Shown: positions 32,202-41,109 of the stretch, piece by piece | Layout: every line of letters starts with the position of its first letter | Numbering within the stretch: the first letter of the stretch is position 1 | From: Clostridia bacterium | Lineage (GTDB): Bacteria > Bacillota > Clostridia > Christensenellales > Aristaeellaceae | Length of the DNA: 64,000 bases | Reading direction: 5' to 3' | Assembly (NCBI GenBank): GCA_900769875.1 | Contig: CAAGII010000182.1 | Span: 1-64,000 of the forward strand | Notes under the pieces: generated by a model | Database searches by the model: none | What the model was told of the DNA's origin: nothing | The model's input: the letters and a program-made list of their open reading frames with translations, nothing else | Made by a program: the position numbers and the translations under genes

Positions 32202-33011
32202 TCAAGGAGCGAAGCGGGGCTGTGTGCCAAGGATGGCGCGGGCTTCGTCCGGCGTAGCGGTTTCCAGCCCCATGGCGTGGATCAGCGAGACCAGACGCGC
32301 CACCACCTCATGGTTGTGCGTGGCATACTGTCCGGGTGCAAGATAGGCGCTGTCCTCAAAGCCGATGCGCACAACGCTTGCGCCCATGGCGATGGCTGCG
32401 GCCAGAAAGTGCCAGTTATCGCGCCCGAAATGGGTCACGCCCCATTTCGCATCAGCAGGCACAGCGGAACGGAACGCCTGCAGACAGGTGACGTCCGGCT
32501 GCATGCCGCCCCTGTGCCCGAACACAAGGTTGTAGAAAATGGGTCTGCGGTAGGGTAAGCGCTGCGCGCTGCGCTCCACATTGTAGATCATGCCGATGTC
32601 AAACACCTCGACCTCCGGGATGATCCCGCGATCGTAGGATTGCCTCGCGCAGTAATCGATATCCGCGTCCGTATTGATGTATACCGCGCCGTTGAGATTG
32701 GTGCTTCCGCCATTGAGCGAGGAGCTTTCCACACGCCAGTAATCAAGCGGATGACAGCGCTCCTCAATGCTCATGTCGGACACGCCGCCGGTGGAGGCCT
32801 GTACCACGACGTCGGTGCGCCTGAGAATCTCCTCGAAGGTCGCAATGAAATCGGTGGTATCCGGCGTCAGTGAGCCGTCGGGCCTTCTGCAATGCAGATG
32901 ACACATGCCTGCGCCAAGCTCAACGCACTTCGCCACATCCTCCGCGAGGCTGATTTTGTCAATCGGCGTGCCGGAGCAAACCGGCGCGAGCGAAATGATC
33001 ACCTTCTGCAT
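32202..33011 (-). CDS. Beta-keto acid cleavage enzyme (BKACE, DUF849)
   Basis: 269 residues from ATG 33011 (AAGGATAC upstream). TIM-barrel DUF849 family: KVIISLAPVCSGTPID, GAGMCHLHCRRPDGS with metal ligands H38 and H40, VVQASTGGVSDMSIEER, FGRDNWHFLAAAIAMGASVVRIGFEDS. These enzymes condense a beta-keto acid with acetyl-CoA and cleave it to a CoA ester and acetoacetate; Kce of lysine fermentation is the type member. It is the last gene of the minus-strand glycan operon, an odd place for a lysine-pathway enzyme, so a sugar-derived keto acid is more likely. Confidence 0.88.
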   Translation of the reverse strand: MQKVIISLAPVCSGTPIDKISLAEDVAKCVELGAGMCHLHCRRPDGSLTPDTTDFIATFEEILRRTDVVVQASTGGVSDMSIEERCHPLDYWRVESSSLNGGSTNLNGAVYINTDADIDYCARQSYDRGIIPEVEVFDIGMIYNVERSAQRLPYRRPIFYNLVFGHRGGMQPDVTCLQAFRSAVPADAKWGVTHFGRDNWHFLAAAIAMGASVVRIGFEDSAYLAPGQYATHNHEVVARLVSLIHAMGLETATPDEARAILGTQPRFAP

Positions 33012-33034
33012 GAGTATCCTTCCTTTCTGATGGT

Positions 33035-33703
33035 TCAATGCAGGTTCAGATGCGGCACGACCTGCTCCATCCACGCCTCCGCGATCACCTGATGACCGCA
33101 AACGGTGGGATGCACGCCGTCCCAGCACCAGTACGCGGGACCGGTATGGGCGGACAGGCGCTCGAAGCGCTCCTGCAGCGGTACATATACCGCGTGGTAG
33201 TCCCCTGCCGCGCGCTCCACCTCACGCTGGAGCGGACGCAGCAGGCTGATCCATGCTTCGTAGTCCTTTTCGCGCGCGCCGACAGGCATCACAAAGGGCT
33301 CCATCAGCACAAGCAGCGTCTGCGGATTGATGGCAAGCATCTCATCAAGCAGCATGCGGTAGATGCGGGCATAGCGCGCCGGATCAGAGCCTGACTGCTC
33401 CCAGATGGTGCTGCCCACATCGTTGATGCCGACCAGCAAGCTGAGCACGTCGGGACGCAGGTTCAGCGTGTCCTCCTTCCAGCGGCCGTACAGATCAGCC
33501 ACCCTGTTGCCGGAAATGCCGCGATTGACAAACCTCAGCCCGCTCTGCGGATACTGCGCTCCCAGACGGGCATTGACGATGAACGCGTACCCATGCCCCA
33601 TCTGGTGGTTGAGATCCCACTCGTTTTCCTTGCCGCGCAGGCGCTTGCCATCGGTGATGGAATCGCCCTGAAACAGGATCAGCGTTTCTTTTGCTTCAGC
33701 CAT
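33035..33703 (-). CDS. SGNH/GDSL hydrolase
   Basis: 222 residues. Block I ILFQGDSITDG carries the nucleophile S15, block II has the glycine (NRGISGNRVADL), block III has the asparagine (VGINDVG), and block V is WDGVHPTVCGHQ with the Asp-His pair. All catalytic blocks are present. There is no signal peptide. In a pectin-side-chain operon, an intracellular carbohydrate deacetylase is the natural role, complementing the SASA-type esterase at 39351-40745. It starts 11 bases after the DUF1537 gene stop. Confidence 0.9.
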   Translation of the reverse strand: MAEAKETLILFQGDSITDGKRLRGKENEWDLNHQMGHGYAFIVNARLGAQYPQSGLRFVNRGISGNRVADLYGRWKEDTLNLRPDVLSLLVGINDVGSTIWEQSGSDPARYARIYRMLLDEMLAINPQTLLVLMEPFVMPVGAREKDYEAWISLLRPLQREVERAAGDYHAVYVPLQERFERLSAHTGPAYWCWDGVHPTVCGHQVIAEAWMEQVVPHLNLH

Positions 33704-33714
33704 AGCCGCCTCCG

Positions 33715-35166
33715 TCAGGATAGGGTATCGACAATGGCGCGCAGGGTGTCCGCCGTGCCGACATTGCCGGGGAAAATGATGTAGCTAAGCCCGGGGAAAA
33801 GACTCTCTTCGCCGGTTTTCCACACGGGTACGCCGGGCTGTGCCTGCCCCATGACGCGGGCGCGGGACACACGGAGCGCTTTGACGCCCACGTCACTGGA
33901 GGTGATGCCGCCCTTTGCGATCAGGAAGCGAGGGCGAATGTGCAGCGAGGAAACCACTGCCGTCAATGCGTCCGATATGCGCACAGAGATGGAAAGCAGC
34001 TCCTCCGCGCTCGCGCCCTCGGGCGCAACGAGCGTGCGGCTGGTATACACAACGGCTGTGCTGCCGCGCTGTATGGCTTCCTCCGTGAGGGCGGCACAGC
34101 GGCGCGTTTCGCTTTTCAGACCGTTTGACTCCTGCCACGCGCCGGTGCGGAATTCAATCCATTCCAGCCTCGCTGCTGACTGCCGCAGCCTGCTTAGCTG
34201 CTCGGTGGTCTTTTTGACATGCGAACCGACAATGACCAGTCCGCCCAGCGAAGCATCGCCGCTGGAAAGCTCACCACGCGAGAGCAGTGTTCGATCGCTG
34301 ATATGCCCGAGCACCTTCGGCACCGCGGCGGCGCTGCGGATCAGATAGCGCCTGCCCTGCGCCATCAGGCGGAGCAGCACGGTGGCCATCACCATCACAT
34401 CGCTCTCCTCCAGCGCGTCGGACACGATGTAGCGGAAGCCCTCAGCGGATGCGATGCGCTGCACCAGCTGATCAAGCTGCAGACTGCGCAGCTCGCGGAG
34501 CGTGACGACAAGCACATCACCGGCGGCGATACGGCCGCCGCTTTTTTCTTCCAGATAGCCCGGCAGGTCGGAATGCGCATATCCGAAGGTTTTGTCGCGA
34601 GCGAACTCGGTCTGGGCGGCTGGCACAAGCTCGTCGCCCTCGCGCACATAGTGTACGCCGTCAAGCGTAAAGCGTCCGCCCTCCCGGAAGAAGGGACAGA
34701 ACCACTCGCCGTCAAACGCAGTGCCGCGCTCCTCAAGTGCCGTGCGCAGCACCTCGGTTTCCAGCGGATAGTGTCCGCGCAGCGTGGAATCGCCGCGCGA
34801 AACCAGCACAAAGCGCTGTCCCGACGCCTTCTCTGCTCCGGCGGCGTTCAGGGCGATCTCCCGGTGCGCTTCGCATGTGCGCTCCGATGAGAAGCTGCGC
34901 GAATTGGTCAGCACAAAGCACAGCCGATCGTCACTTTCAAAGAAGCGCTGCAGCGTCTCCTTTTGCCAGTCGGTGACCACATCCACGTCATGAACGGTCT
35001 GAATACCGGTGGGGTCGTCATCCAACACCAACACCTTTTCGTCAAAGGAACGGTACGCTTCCTCAAACAGTGCTTGAACAGCCCTCTGCGCGTCGGGTAC
35101 TGCCCAGAAACGTCTGCATGTGTCAAAGGTCTCATCCGCGTTCAGGCGCGGCAGCTGCTTTAGCAT
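33715..35166 (-). CDS. Four-carbon acid sugar kinase family protein (DUF1537)
   Basis: 483 residues, full length. The N-terminal substrate domain has VLDDDPTGIQTVHDVDVVTDW and LTNSRSF, plus RGDSTLRGHYPLE. The C-terminal nucleotide-binding domain follows at about 270-480 (LVIVGSHVKKTTEQL; FLIAKGGITSSDVGVKAL; GVPVWKTG). Family members phosphorylate D-erythronate, L-threonate or 3-oxo-tetronates (DenK/LtnK/OtnK). The usual partners, a PdxA2-type dehydrogenase and an OtnC aldolase, are not visible in this window. It lies in the minus-strand glycan operon, with CAAGGAGG before the ATG. Confidence 0.88.
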   Translation of the reverse strand: MLKQLPRLNADETFDTCRRFWAVPDAQRAVQALFEEAYRSFDEKVLVLDDDPTGIQTVHDVDVVTDWQKETLQRFFESDDRLCFVLTNSRSFSSERTCEAHREIALNAAGAEKASGQRFVLVSRGDSTLRGHYPLETEVLRTALEERGTAFDGEWFCPFFREGGRFTLDGVHYVREGDELVPAAQTEFARDKTFGYAHSDLPGYLEEKSGGRIAAGDVLVVTLRELRSLQLDQLVQRIASAEGFRYIVSDALEESDVMVMATVLLRLMAQGRRYLIRSAAAVPKVLGHISDRTLLSRGELSSGDASLGGLVIVGSHVKKTTEQLSRLRQSAARLEWIEFRTGAWQESNGLKSETRRCAALTEEAIQRGSTAVVYTSRTLVAPEGASAEELLSISVRISDALTAVVSSLHIRPRFLIAKGGITSSDVGVKALRVSRARVMGQAQPGVPVWKTGEESLFPGLSYIIFPGNVGTADTLRAIVDTLS

Positions 35167-35182
35167 GCGTAGAACCTCCTTG

Positions 35183-37135
35183 TCAGGCTTCGCGCCAGGC
35201 CAGCGGAAGCCAGATCTTCATTTCGCCCATGCCGCGGTTGTCCCATGCGAAATACGGAATCATGCGCACGGTCACGGGCGTGAGCTTCTCCGGTTCAAAG
35301 GTGCGGTAGAGCTGCTCGCGGGCTGCTTCGTCCACGCTTCTTCGCAGGAGCTTCGCCTCCACGCAGGGGATGGTGCGGCCGCAGATATCCACCTCGGCCC
35401 TGCAAAACTGCGGATGAACCGGCAGCAGCAAATCATCCAGACTCACCGCGTCGGCGTCGGGCGTTTCAATGCAGTAGACCAGCGGCCCAATCTCCACGCA
35501 GGCCTGATTGCGATCCTCCTCGATCATGGCGTTGCCCACGGTCAGACGCGGCTGCATGTTCAGATCAAGCAGGGCACTGAAGCCCTCGGGCTGCGAAACA
35601 CGAATGGTATGGTATGTGCCTGCGGCGAGCGTCTCGGTGCTGCCGCTCACGGTCAGCATTGCGCCCGAAGCCCATGCGGGCACGCGCACGCGCAGCTCAA
35701 AGGGCACGCCGTTGCTCTCAGTCACGCGCAGGGCGATTGCGCCGTCATAGGGATACATGGTTTCCTGCCTGAGCGTAAAGCGCGCACCGCAGGGCAGCGC
35801 GAAGGCGGCTGTGCTGTTGCCGTACAGGCCCGTCCATACGCCGTTTTGGTCCGTAGCGTAGGCGTACTCGGCGCTCTGGGCGATAGTGCGCGCAAGATTG
35901 GGCGGGCAGCAGTAGCTGGTGATATATTCCGTGCGCTTCTGCCCCCAGACCAGCTCATAGGATAGCTTCTTTACGCGATGGAGCATGTTCTCATAGAAGA
36001 AGCGCCGTCCATCCATGCTCAAGCCCGCGAGATTGACGTTGAGCATCATACGCTCCAGCATGTCCATGTACCCGGCCTGCGGATCCATCAGGAACATGCG
36101 CCATGCCCAGAACACGCCGCCCAGCGACGCGCAGGTCTCGTTATACGCGGTCACATTGGGCAGCTGGTATTCATAGCCGTAGGCCTGATGCACCAGCTGG
36201 TGATTGAAGAAATTGCCATAGGGCGAAGCGCCGTTATAGAGCGCGCCGCAGCCGCCCGTGATGTACATCTTCTGCGTGACCAGATGCTGCCAGACTGCCT
36301 CAAGCACCGTGCGGTAGTCCTCGTCACCCGTTTCCATGTACAGATCGGCAACGCCCGCATAGAGATAATTGGCGCGCACTGCGTGACCCTCGATTTTGCG
36401 GTGCTGCTTGAGCGGCAGACGATCCTGATTGTCATCCAGCCCGTTTTTCACCGAATCACGCAGCTCGATGGAGAGCCGGGCAAGGTCAAGATATTCGCGC
36501 TTGCCAGTGGTTCGGTAAAGCTCCAGCAGTCCCATGTAGTGCGACGGGCAGACTGCCGTCTTGACCTCGCCGCTGCGGGCGGCCTCGTGATAGAGCTGGC
36601 TCAGATAGCCCGCCGCGCGTTCAGCGACCTTCAGGAAGCTGTCGCGCCCGGTCAGGCGGAAATAGAGACATGCAGAGGTGAACATGTGTCCCATGTTGTA
36701 CACCTCAAAATCGTTGATGTCGCCCTGACGAGCCACACCATTGCCCTGCCGCTCGCCGATGATCTGCTTGGTGGACAGATAGCCGTCGGGCAGCTGCGCG
36801 CGGGCAAAGAGCGCGATGTAATCCTCCAGCTGGTCAAGCAGCGCCTGATTGCCGGTCTTGACGGCGGTGTACATGGCGCTTTCCATCCACTTGTAGAAAT
36901 CGCCGTCACCAAACACGGTGCCCGCAAACGAGCCCTCGGCCTCGCCGGCGGCGATGCGGAAGTTCTCCACCACATGGCTGATGCTGCTGCTTTCAAACAT
37001 GCGCTGCAGGTGCGCGACGGTTTCGTCCGCCACGGTGTCAAAGCGCTCCTTGTACAATCCGCCTGTCCAGCTGACGGAGCTGTAGGGAATGCCGGTCGCT
37101 TTGGCATAGGGGGAGCGGGAGGTATCGGTCAGCAT
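35183..37135 (-). CDS. GH127-family beta-L-arabinofuranosidase-like enzyme
   Basis: 650 residues, usual family size. An (alpha/alpha)6 barrel occupies about 20-430 and beta-sandwich domains follow. The zinc-thiolate site of the family is intact: E333 and C335 in NETCASLGG, and the C409-C410 pair in SYCCPPNLAR, matching Glu338, Cys340, Cys417 and Cys418 of HypBA1, where the cysteine equivalent to C409 is the nucleophile. There is no signal peptide. It would remove beta-L-arabinofuranose from side chains, as found in extensin and rhamnogalacturonan II. Members of the related GH146 family look alike. Its start overlaps the end of the racemase-like gene by seven bases. Confidence 0.87.
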   Translation of the reverse strand: MLTDTSRSPYAKATGIPYSSVSWTGGLYKERFDTVADETVAHLQRMFESSSISHVVENFRIAAGEAEGSFAGTVFGDGDFYKWMESAMYTAVKTGNQALLDQLEDYIALFARAQLPDGYLSTKQIIGERQGNGVARQGDINDFEVYNMGHMFTSACLYFRLTGRDSFLKVAERAAGYLSQLYHEAARSGEVKTAVCPSHYMGLLELYRTTGKREYLDLARLSIELRDSVKNGLDDNQDRLPLKQHRKIEGHAVRANYLYAGVADLYMETGDEDYRTVLEAVWQHLVTQKMYITGGCGALYNGASPYGNFFNHQLVHQAYGYEYQLPNVTAYNETCASLGGVFWAWRMFLMDPQAGYMDMLERMMLNVNLAGLSMDGRRFFYENMLHRVKKLSYELVWGQKRTEYITSYCCPPNLARTIAQSAEYAYATDQNGVWTGLYGNSTAAFALPCGARFTLRQETMYPYDGAIALRVTESNGVPFELRVRVPAWASGAMLTVSGSTETLAAGTYHTIRVSQPEGFSALLDLNMQPRLTVGNAMIEEDRNQACVEIGPLVYCIETPDADAVSLDDLLLPVHPQFCRAEVDICGRTIPCVEAKLLRRSVDEAAREQLYRTFEPEKLTPVTVRMIPYFAWDNRGMGEMKIWLPLAWREA

Positions 37136-37806
37136 TTCTTCATCAATCCTTTCGCGGCGAGGGCAGAGGCAAGGGCGGCGGCGCCGAAGCGGGGGCTGGA
37201 GAGCGTGGGCTTGCCGTAGGCAGCGGCGATGTCCTTTTCCACATACGCCATGGAGCCCTGCGCAAGCACGATCACGTCCACATCGTCCGCCAGCTTGCTG
37301 GCGGCGGAGAGCAGCAGCTCACGGAACTGCGCCTGATCCATGCCGAACGCGTCCACCAGGCCGTCCACCATCGTCACGTGTGTGCCCATGCTGCGGGCAA
37401 CGCGCGCAATGGTGCCCTTGGTCGGCTCAAGCGTAGTGGGCAGTGTGGCAAGCACGCCGATGCGGCGGCCAAGGCGGACGGCTTCACGGCACATTTCCTC
37501 ATCCACGCGGACAACGGGCACGCCGATGTAAGCGGCGGCGGGCTGGAATGCATCGGCGACCTCACCCACGGAGGAGCAGAGGTTGAGAACGGCGTCCGCT
37601 CCCTCGCAGACAGCCCTGGTATACATGCCCATCAGCCGGGCAGCGGCGGCGGGCGTCACATAGCCCGCGGCGCGAACCTCGCTGAGGATGGAGGGATCCT
37701 GCATGCTGATGATCTCAGCCTCATGGCCGATCTGCGCGCGAACCTCGCGCTCCACGCAGTCGATCAGCTCGGGTGTGGTGCTGGTATACACAAGTGCGAC
37801 CTTCAT
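37129..37806 (-). CDS. Asp/Glu/hydantoin racemase-fold protein lacking the second cysteine
   Basis: 225 residues from ATG 37806, overlapping the GH29 stop by four bases. It has the two-lobe Asp/Glu racemase fold: KVALVYTSTTPELID, ADAVLNLCSSVGEVADAF with C77, RRIGVLATLPTTLEPTK, DVDVIVLAQGSMAYVE. True racemases have a second catalytic cysteine where this protein has Q183-G-S. A one-cysteine enzyme of this superfamily could be a decarboxylase or isomerase of arylmalonate or maleate type, or a noncatalytic binder. It is embedded between GH29 and GH127 in a sugar operon, so a sugar-acid substrate is plausible. Confidence 0.8.
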   Translation of the reverse strand: MKVALVYTSTTPELIDCVEREVRAQIGHEAEIISMQDPSILSEVRAAGYVTPAAAARLMGMYTRAVCEGADAVLNLCSSVGEVADAFQPAAAYIGVPVVRVDEEMCREAVRLGRRIGVLATLPTTLEPTKGTIARVARSMGTHVTMVDGLVDAFGMDQAQFRELLLSAASKLADDVDVIVLAQGSMAYVEKDIAAAYGKPTLSSPRFGAAALASALAAKGLMKKC

Positions 37807-39275
37807 TTGATTGATCTCTCCTTTGATGTGATAGGGGCAGAGGCTTCCATGCGCAGCACATAGGCGTGACCGCAGGGCCTCGATGCGGGAAGCGTGACAT
37901 AGAGCGCGTCCTCCTCCTGACGGAAGGAGAGGGGCTGTGCGCAGCCGGGCATGGTGATACGTTGGATCTCGGGGGCACAGGCGCCTGCGCGCAGGGTTGT
38001 GATGCGGTATGTTCCGTTCTCTGGCCAGTCCATGCCGATGGCGTACAGGCAGCCGTGATTGGTGGTGAAGCGGAAGTCCTTCGCGCCAAGAAGCGAAGAG
38101 CGGATATCCGCCGCGTCTCCGTTCTTGAGCTGATCGTTGATCCGGCTCACATCGTAATTCGCATCGTCGATGGTGGCGGGACCCTCGGCGGCAACCGTGT
38201 AGGGGCGCGAGCCATAGATGGCTTCGCCATTCAGGCGCAGCCAGTCGCCGATTTCGCGAAGCTGTGCCACGGCGTCCGGATGGAAGGAGCCATCGGCGCA
38301 GGGGCCAACGTTCAGCAGCAGATTGCCGTTCTTGGATACAATGTCGCACAGCTGATGAATGATTCGCGTGGCGCTCTTGTACTTCGGCTCCTGCACGATG
38401 CACCAGGTAATGTTGTCCTCCAGCCGGTCGTCCGACTGCCAGACGAACGGCTTGGGCGAGGCGAACCGTCCGCATTCGATATCGTACACGCCGATGCCCT
38501 GCGGAAAATCCTCCTGCTTGTAGGTGATGATGCCGTCCGTGTGCCCGGTGGTCTTGTAGTAGTAGTTCGCAACCTCGCGACGGTATGCCTCGCCGATGAT
38601 GCAGGTGCGGCTATCGAAGTACAGCGCGTCGGGGCTGTAGCGATCCACCACCTCGCGAACCTTGCTTAGCCATGTGGTGTTGAATGCCTCGTCCGGGTAG
38701 CGGTAGGGAAGATAGCGGTTCGTTTCCAGCGGCAGAGCAGGGCCGTAGAACACCTCGTTGGCGGGGTCGTACACGTCGGCCTCGTTGTCGGTGGACATGA
38801 ACCAGCCCCACAGCCACTGGTGATGGAAGGTGGCCAGCACCCTGATGCCGCGCCTGCGGAACGCCTCGGCGCATTCGCCGAACACATCGCGGTGCGGCCC
38901 CATGCGGAACGAGTTGACGGGATTCACATCGCTGTTCCACATGGAGAAGTTGTCGGCATGCTCGGTTACGGGTCCCGCATAGCGCGCGCCGGACAACTCA
39001 ACCAGATCGGCCCATGCTTCAGGATCGAACCCGGAGCCCGTCATCATGGGAATGAAGTCCTTGTAGCCGAAGTCATGAAGACTGCCATAGTGCTCCACAT
39101 GGTAGCGGTGCTGCTCAAGCCCCTTGCAGTACATGTTGCGGGAGTACCACTCGTTCATATAGCCCGGTACGCTGTAGGGCCCCCAGTGGAAGAAAAGCCC
39201 GAATTTTGCGTCGCGGAACCAGTCGGGCGCGGCGTGCTGCAGACCGGACCAGTCCATCTGTGTTTGATCGTGCAT
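37803..39275 (-). CDS. GH29 alpha-L-fucosidase
   Basis: 490 residues from ATG 39275, chosen by GGAGG eight bases upstream. The GH29 barrel starts with WFRDAKFGLFFHWGPYSVPGY and continues with EWADLVELSGARYAG, HHQW near 150, and SPDALYFDSR carrying the probable nucleophile D221. A C-terminal beta domain begins near 350 (GDWLRLNGEAIYGSRPYTV). The enzyme releases alpha-L-fucose with retention. There is no signal peptide, so it works in the cytoplasm. L-fucose links to xyloglucan and rhamnogalacturonan II chains, in line with the neighbouring arabinosidase and rhamnosidases. Confidence 0.9.
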   Translation of the reverse strand: MHDQTQMDWSGLQHAAPDWFRDAKFGLFFHWGPYSVPGYMNEWYSRNMYCKGLEQHRYHVEHYGSLHDFGYKDFIPMMTGSGFDPEAWADLVELSGARYAGPVTEHADNFSMWNSDVNPVNSFRMGPHRDVFGECAEAFRRRGIRVLATFHHQWLWGWFMSTDNEADVYDPANEVFYGPALPLETNRYLPYRYPDEAFNTTWLSKVREVVDRYSPDALYFDSRTCIIGEAYRREVANYYYKTTGHTDGIITYKQEDFPQGIGVYDIECGRFASPKPFVWQSDDRLEDNITWCIVQEPKYKSATRIIHQLCDIVSKNGNLLLNVGPCADGSFHPDAVAQLREIGDWLRLNGEAIYGSRPYTVAAEGPATIDDANYDVSRINDQLKNGDAADIRSSLLGAKDFRFTTNHGCLYAIGMDWPENGTYRITTLRAGACAPEIQRITMPGCAQPLSFRQEEDALYVTLPASRPCGHAYVLRMEASAPITSKERSIK

Positions 39276-39350
39276 GCTGATGACCTCCATTTGGTGAGTT
39301 GAAGGAAAGCTTCTATAAAATAGATGATATCATGCGATGCTGCCGCGCGG

Positions 39351-40745
39351 TCATGTGTCCAGCGGCACACGGTAGAAGGACAGCGGCGGCAGGAAGGTAA
39401 CCTCGTCCACCACCGGGAAGCGAACCGGATCCGCCTGCCATGCAAAGGAGAGCGCGGCGTCCTTCCCGGGCCTGCGCGACGGGGTGAGGTAGATATGGTT
39501 CCTGTCCTCGCGCGCTGCGCGGAAGGCGGTCAGCGGAATCTCGCCCTCGCTGTCCTCCAGCGTGAAGCCGTTGCATTCCGCCCTGCCGGAGGCGTAGATG
39601 AAGCCGAGCTTCATGTGGTCGAAGGTCAGGCAAAGCTGTCCGTCGTCCAGCAGCCGCGCGCTGCGCAGGGAAGGCGCCTCGAACTCATCAAAGCCCTCCA
39701 GCAGATGATGCGCCGCCTGCCGCGCCAGCTTCTCGCCCAGCATGACATTGGCATGCGCGCTGTTGTGAATGCCGTCGGACATGGCGCAGTTGATGGTGGG
39801 CAGCACGGTGACGCGCGGCAGGGTGAGCGCCGCTGTGCGCTGAGCCTCGCGAACCTGTCCCCAGCTGACGTCCTCCGTGCAGTCCAGAAAACGGTTGAGC
39901 TGGAAGGTAAAGAAGGGTATCTCGTAGCCAAGATGGCTGCGCAGCGCCTGCACCATGGAGGTAAAACGCTCGAGGTAGAGCGGGGATGCGTCGGGCGATC
40001 CGTCCGAGCAGCCCTGATACCACAGAACGCCCGCGTATTTACCATGGGTCAGCGCGATTTTGTCCAGCATGTTGGCGTACAGATCGCCCGTGTCCGGCAG
40101 CCAGCGGCTCATGGGCGAGCCGCCCAGCGCGGTCTGGATCAGACCCACCGGGCAGCGGGAGAACTCACAGAAGCTGCGCGCGAAGGAGAGGTAGGGCGAA
40201 ACGCCGGGAACGCCCATCTCCTCGTTGGCAAGACTGCCCGCGAGGGTGCTTTCGTTCATGGGGTGGGTCGCAAGATCCCACCTGCTGCGGTTGCGGAACA
40301 GATGCACGCCAAGATGCGGGGGATCGAGCGCATAGTCGCGCGCGTAGCCCGCGGAGTTGCTCTGTCCCGCGATAATGAATAGGTTGCCGACGCCCAGATG
40401 CAGCACGCAGTCGCCCCGATACAGCCATGTCAGGCCGGGCTGTGTGGAATGGGTCTCAAGACTTGTGTCGATACGATACAGTCCGCCGCTTGGCACGGAA
40501 AGGGTGTGCGTGAAGGAGCCGGAGAAATCCGCCTCGACATGACAGGTCATGGGCGTCCATGGAATGACGGGCGTGTTGTCCGCCTCGTTCATTACGCGCA
40601 CAAGGGGTTGCACGGCGCGGACGCCGACCTGAATGGCGGCGGGATGCACCTGAAACACGCCGCTGAGTGTGACCTGACCATATCCGTTTTCCTGCTGAAT
40701 GACCTCCCAGTCCGATGGCGCGGAGGTAAGTGTTATGCCATGCAT
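39351..40745 (-). CDS. Sialate O-acetylesterase-type carbohydrate esterase (SASA)
   Basis: 464 residues. An N-terminal beta domain of about 110 residues precedes the SASA domain: NLFIIAGQSNSAG with nucleophile S129, LGGSPMSRW, GVLWYQGCSDGS, and the Asp-His region SDGIHNSAHANVMLGEKLA. A C-terminal beta domain contains LCLTFDHMKLGF. It removes O-acetyl groups from sugars; a sialic substrate is not required, and related plant-polysaccharide esterases are common. There is no signal peptide. It is the first gene of the minus-strand operon, with a promoter at 40795-40823 and GAGG before the ATG. Confidence 0.88.
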   Translation of the reverse strand: MHGITLTSAPSDWEVIQQENGYGQVTLSGVFQVHPAAIQVGVRAVQPLVRVMNEADNTPVIPWTPMTCHVEADFSGSFTHTLSVPSGGLYRIDTSLETHSTQPGLTWLYRGDCVLHLGVGNLFIIAGQSNSAGYARDYALDPPHLGVHLFRNRSRWDLATHPMNESTLAGSLANEEMGVPGVSPYLSFARSFCEFSRCPVGLIQTALGGSPMSRWLPDTGDLYANMLDKIALTHGKYAGVLWYQGCSDGSPDASPLYLERFTSMVQALRSHLGYEIPFFTFQLNRFLDCTEDVSWGQVREAQRTAALTLPRVTVLPTINCAMSDGIHNSAHANVMLGEKLARQAAHHLLEGFDEFEAPSLRSARLLDDGQLCLTFDHMKLGFIYASGRAECNGFTLEDSEGEIPLTAFRAAREDRNHIYLTPSRRPGKDAALSFAWQADPVRFPVVDEVTFLPPLSFYRVPLDT

Positions 40746-40794
40746 GCGTCATGACCTCGATTCTCTTCTCTTTCGTGGGGATTGTGCTGAAGAT

Positions 40795-40823
40795 AATATA
40801 TCACACTTCGGCAAACAATGCAA
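40795..40823 (-). promoter_or_regulatory. Promoter of the minus-strand glycan operon
   Basis: Minus strand: -35 TTGCAT (40823-40818), 17 bp, -10 TATATT (40800-40795). Confidence 0.6.
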
Positions 40824-41013
40824 CAAAAATAAGTAAACAAATAAAAAGGTTAAGATTGTGTTCATCGGCTGCAAAGAAATCACGATGATGTCGCAGACGG
40901 TGAACATGCAATATCTGACCAAATAACTTCCAAAGCGGATTTGCTCGTCATGAAAGATCGTGTAAGGGGTTACAAAACCAGACTGAACTCAACAAAATAT
41001 TTTCTGAACAGTA

Positions 41014-41042
41014 TAGACAAACCGAGAGACCTGTGCTATACT
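41014..41042 (+). promoter_or_regulatory. Promoter of the plus-strand glycan operon
   Basis: -35 TAGACA (41014-41019), 17 bp, extended -10 TGCTATACT (-10 at 41037-41042), about 60 bases before the first permease gene. Confidence 0.7.
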
Positions 41043-41109
41043 ATCATCAATGGTAGCAGAGCCGTAGGATTTCTTCGGCTGCGATACAAAGGACTGGGGG
41101 AATTTGGTC

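Larger units (their letters stand above)
40746..41109. promoter_or_regulatory. Divergent control region of the glycan locus
   Basis: 364 bases between the divergent acetylesterase and ABC transporter genes, AT-rich compared with its surroundings. It contains one promoter for each direction (listed separately). I found no clear LacI-type palindrome by eye, but this is where such an operator should lie. Confidence 0.6.

Noticed and set aside
27727..33011. Lysine or ornithine fermentation cluster (Ord-like dehydrogenase plus BKACE)
   Set aside because: The two genes lie in separate operons 4 kb apart on opposite strands, and all other pathway genes (mutases, thiolases, diaminohexanoate enzymes) are absent.
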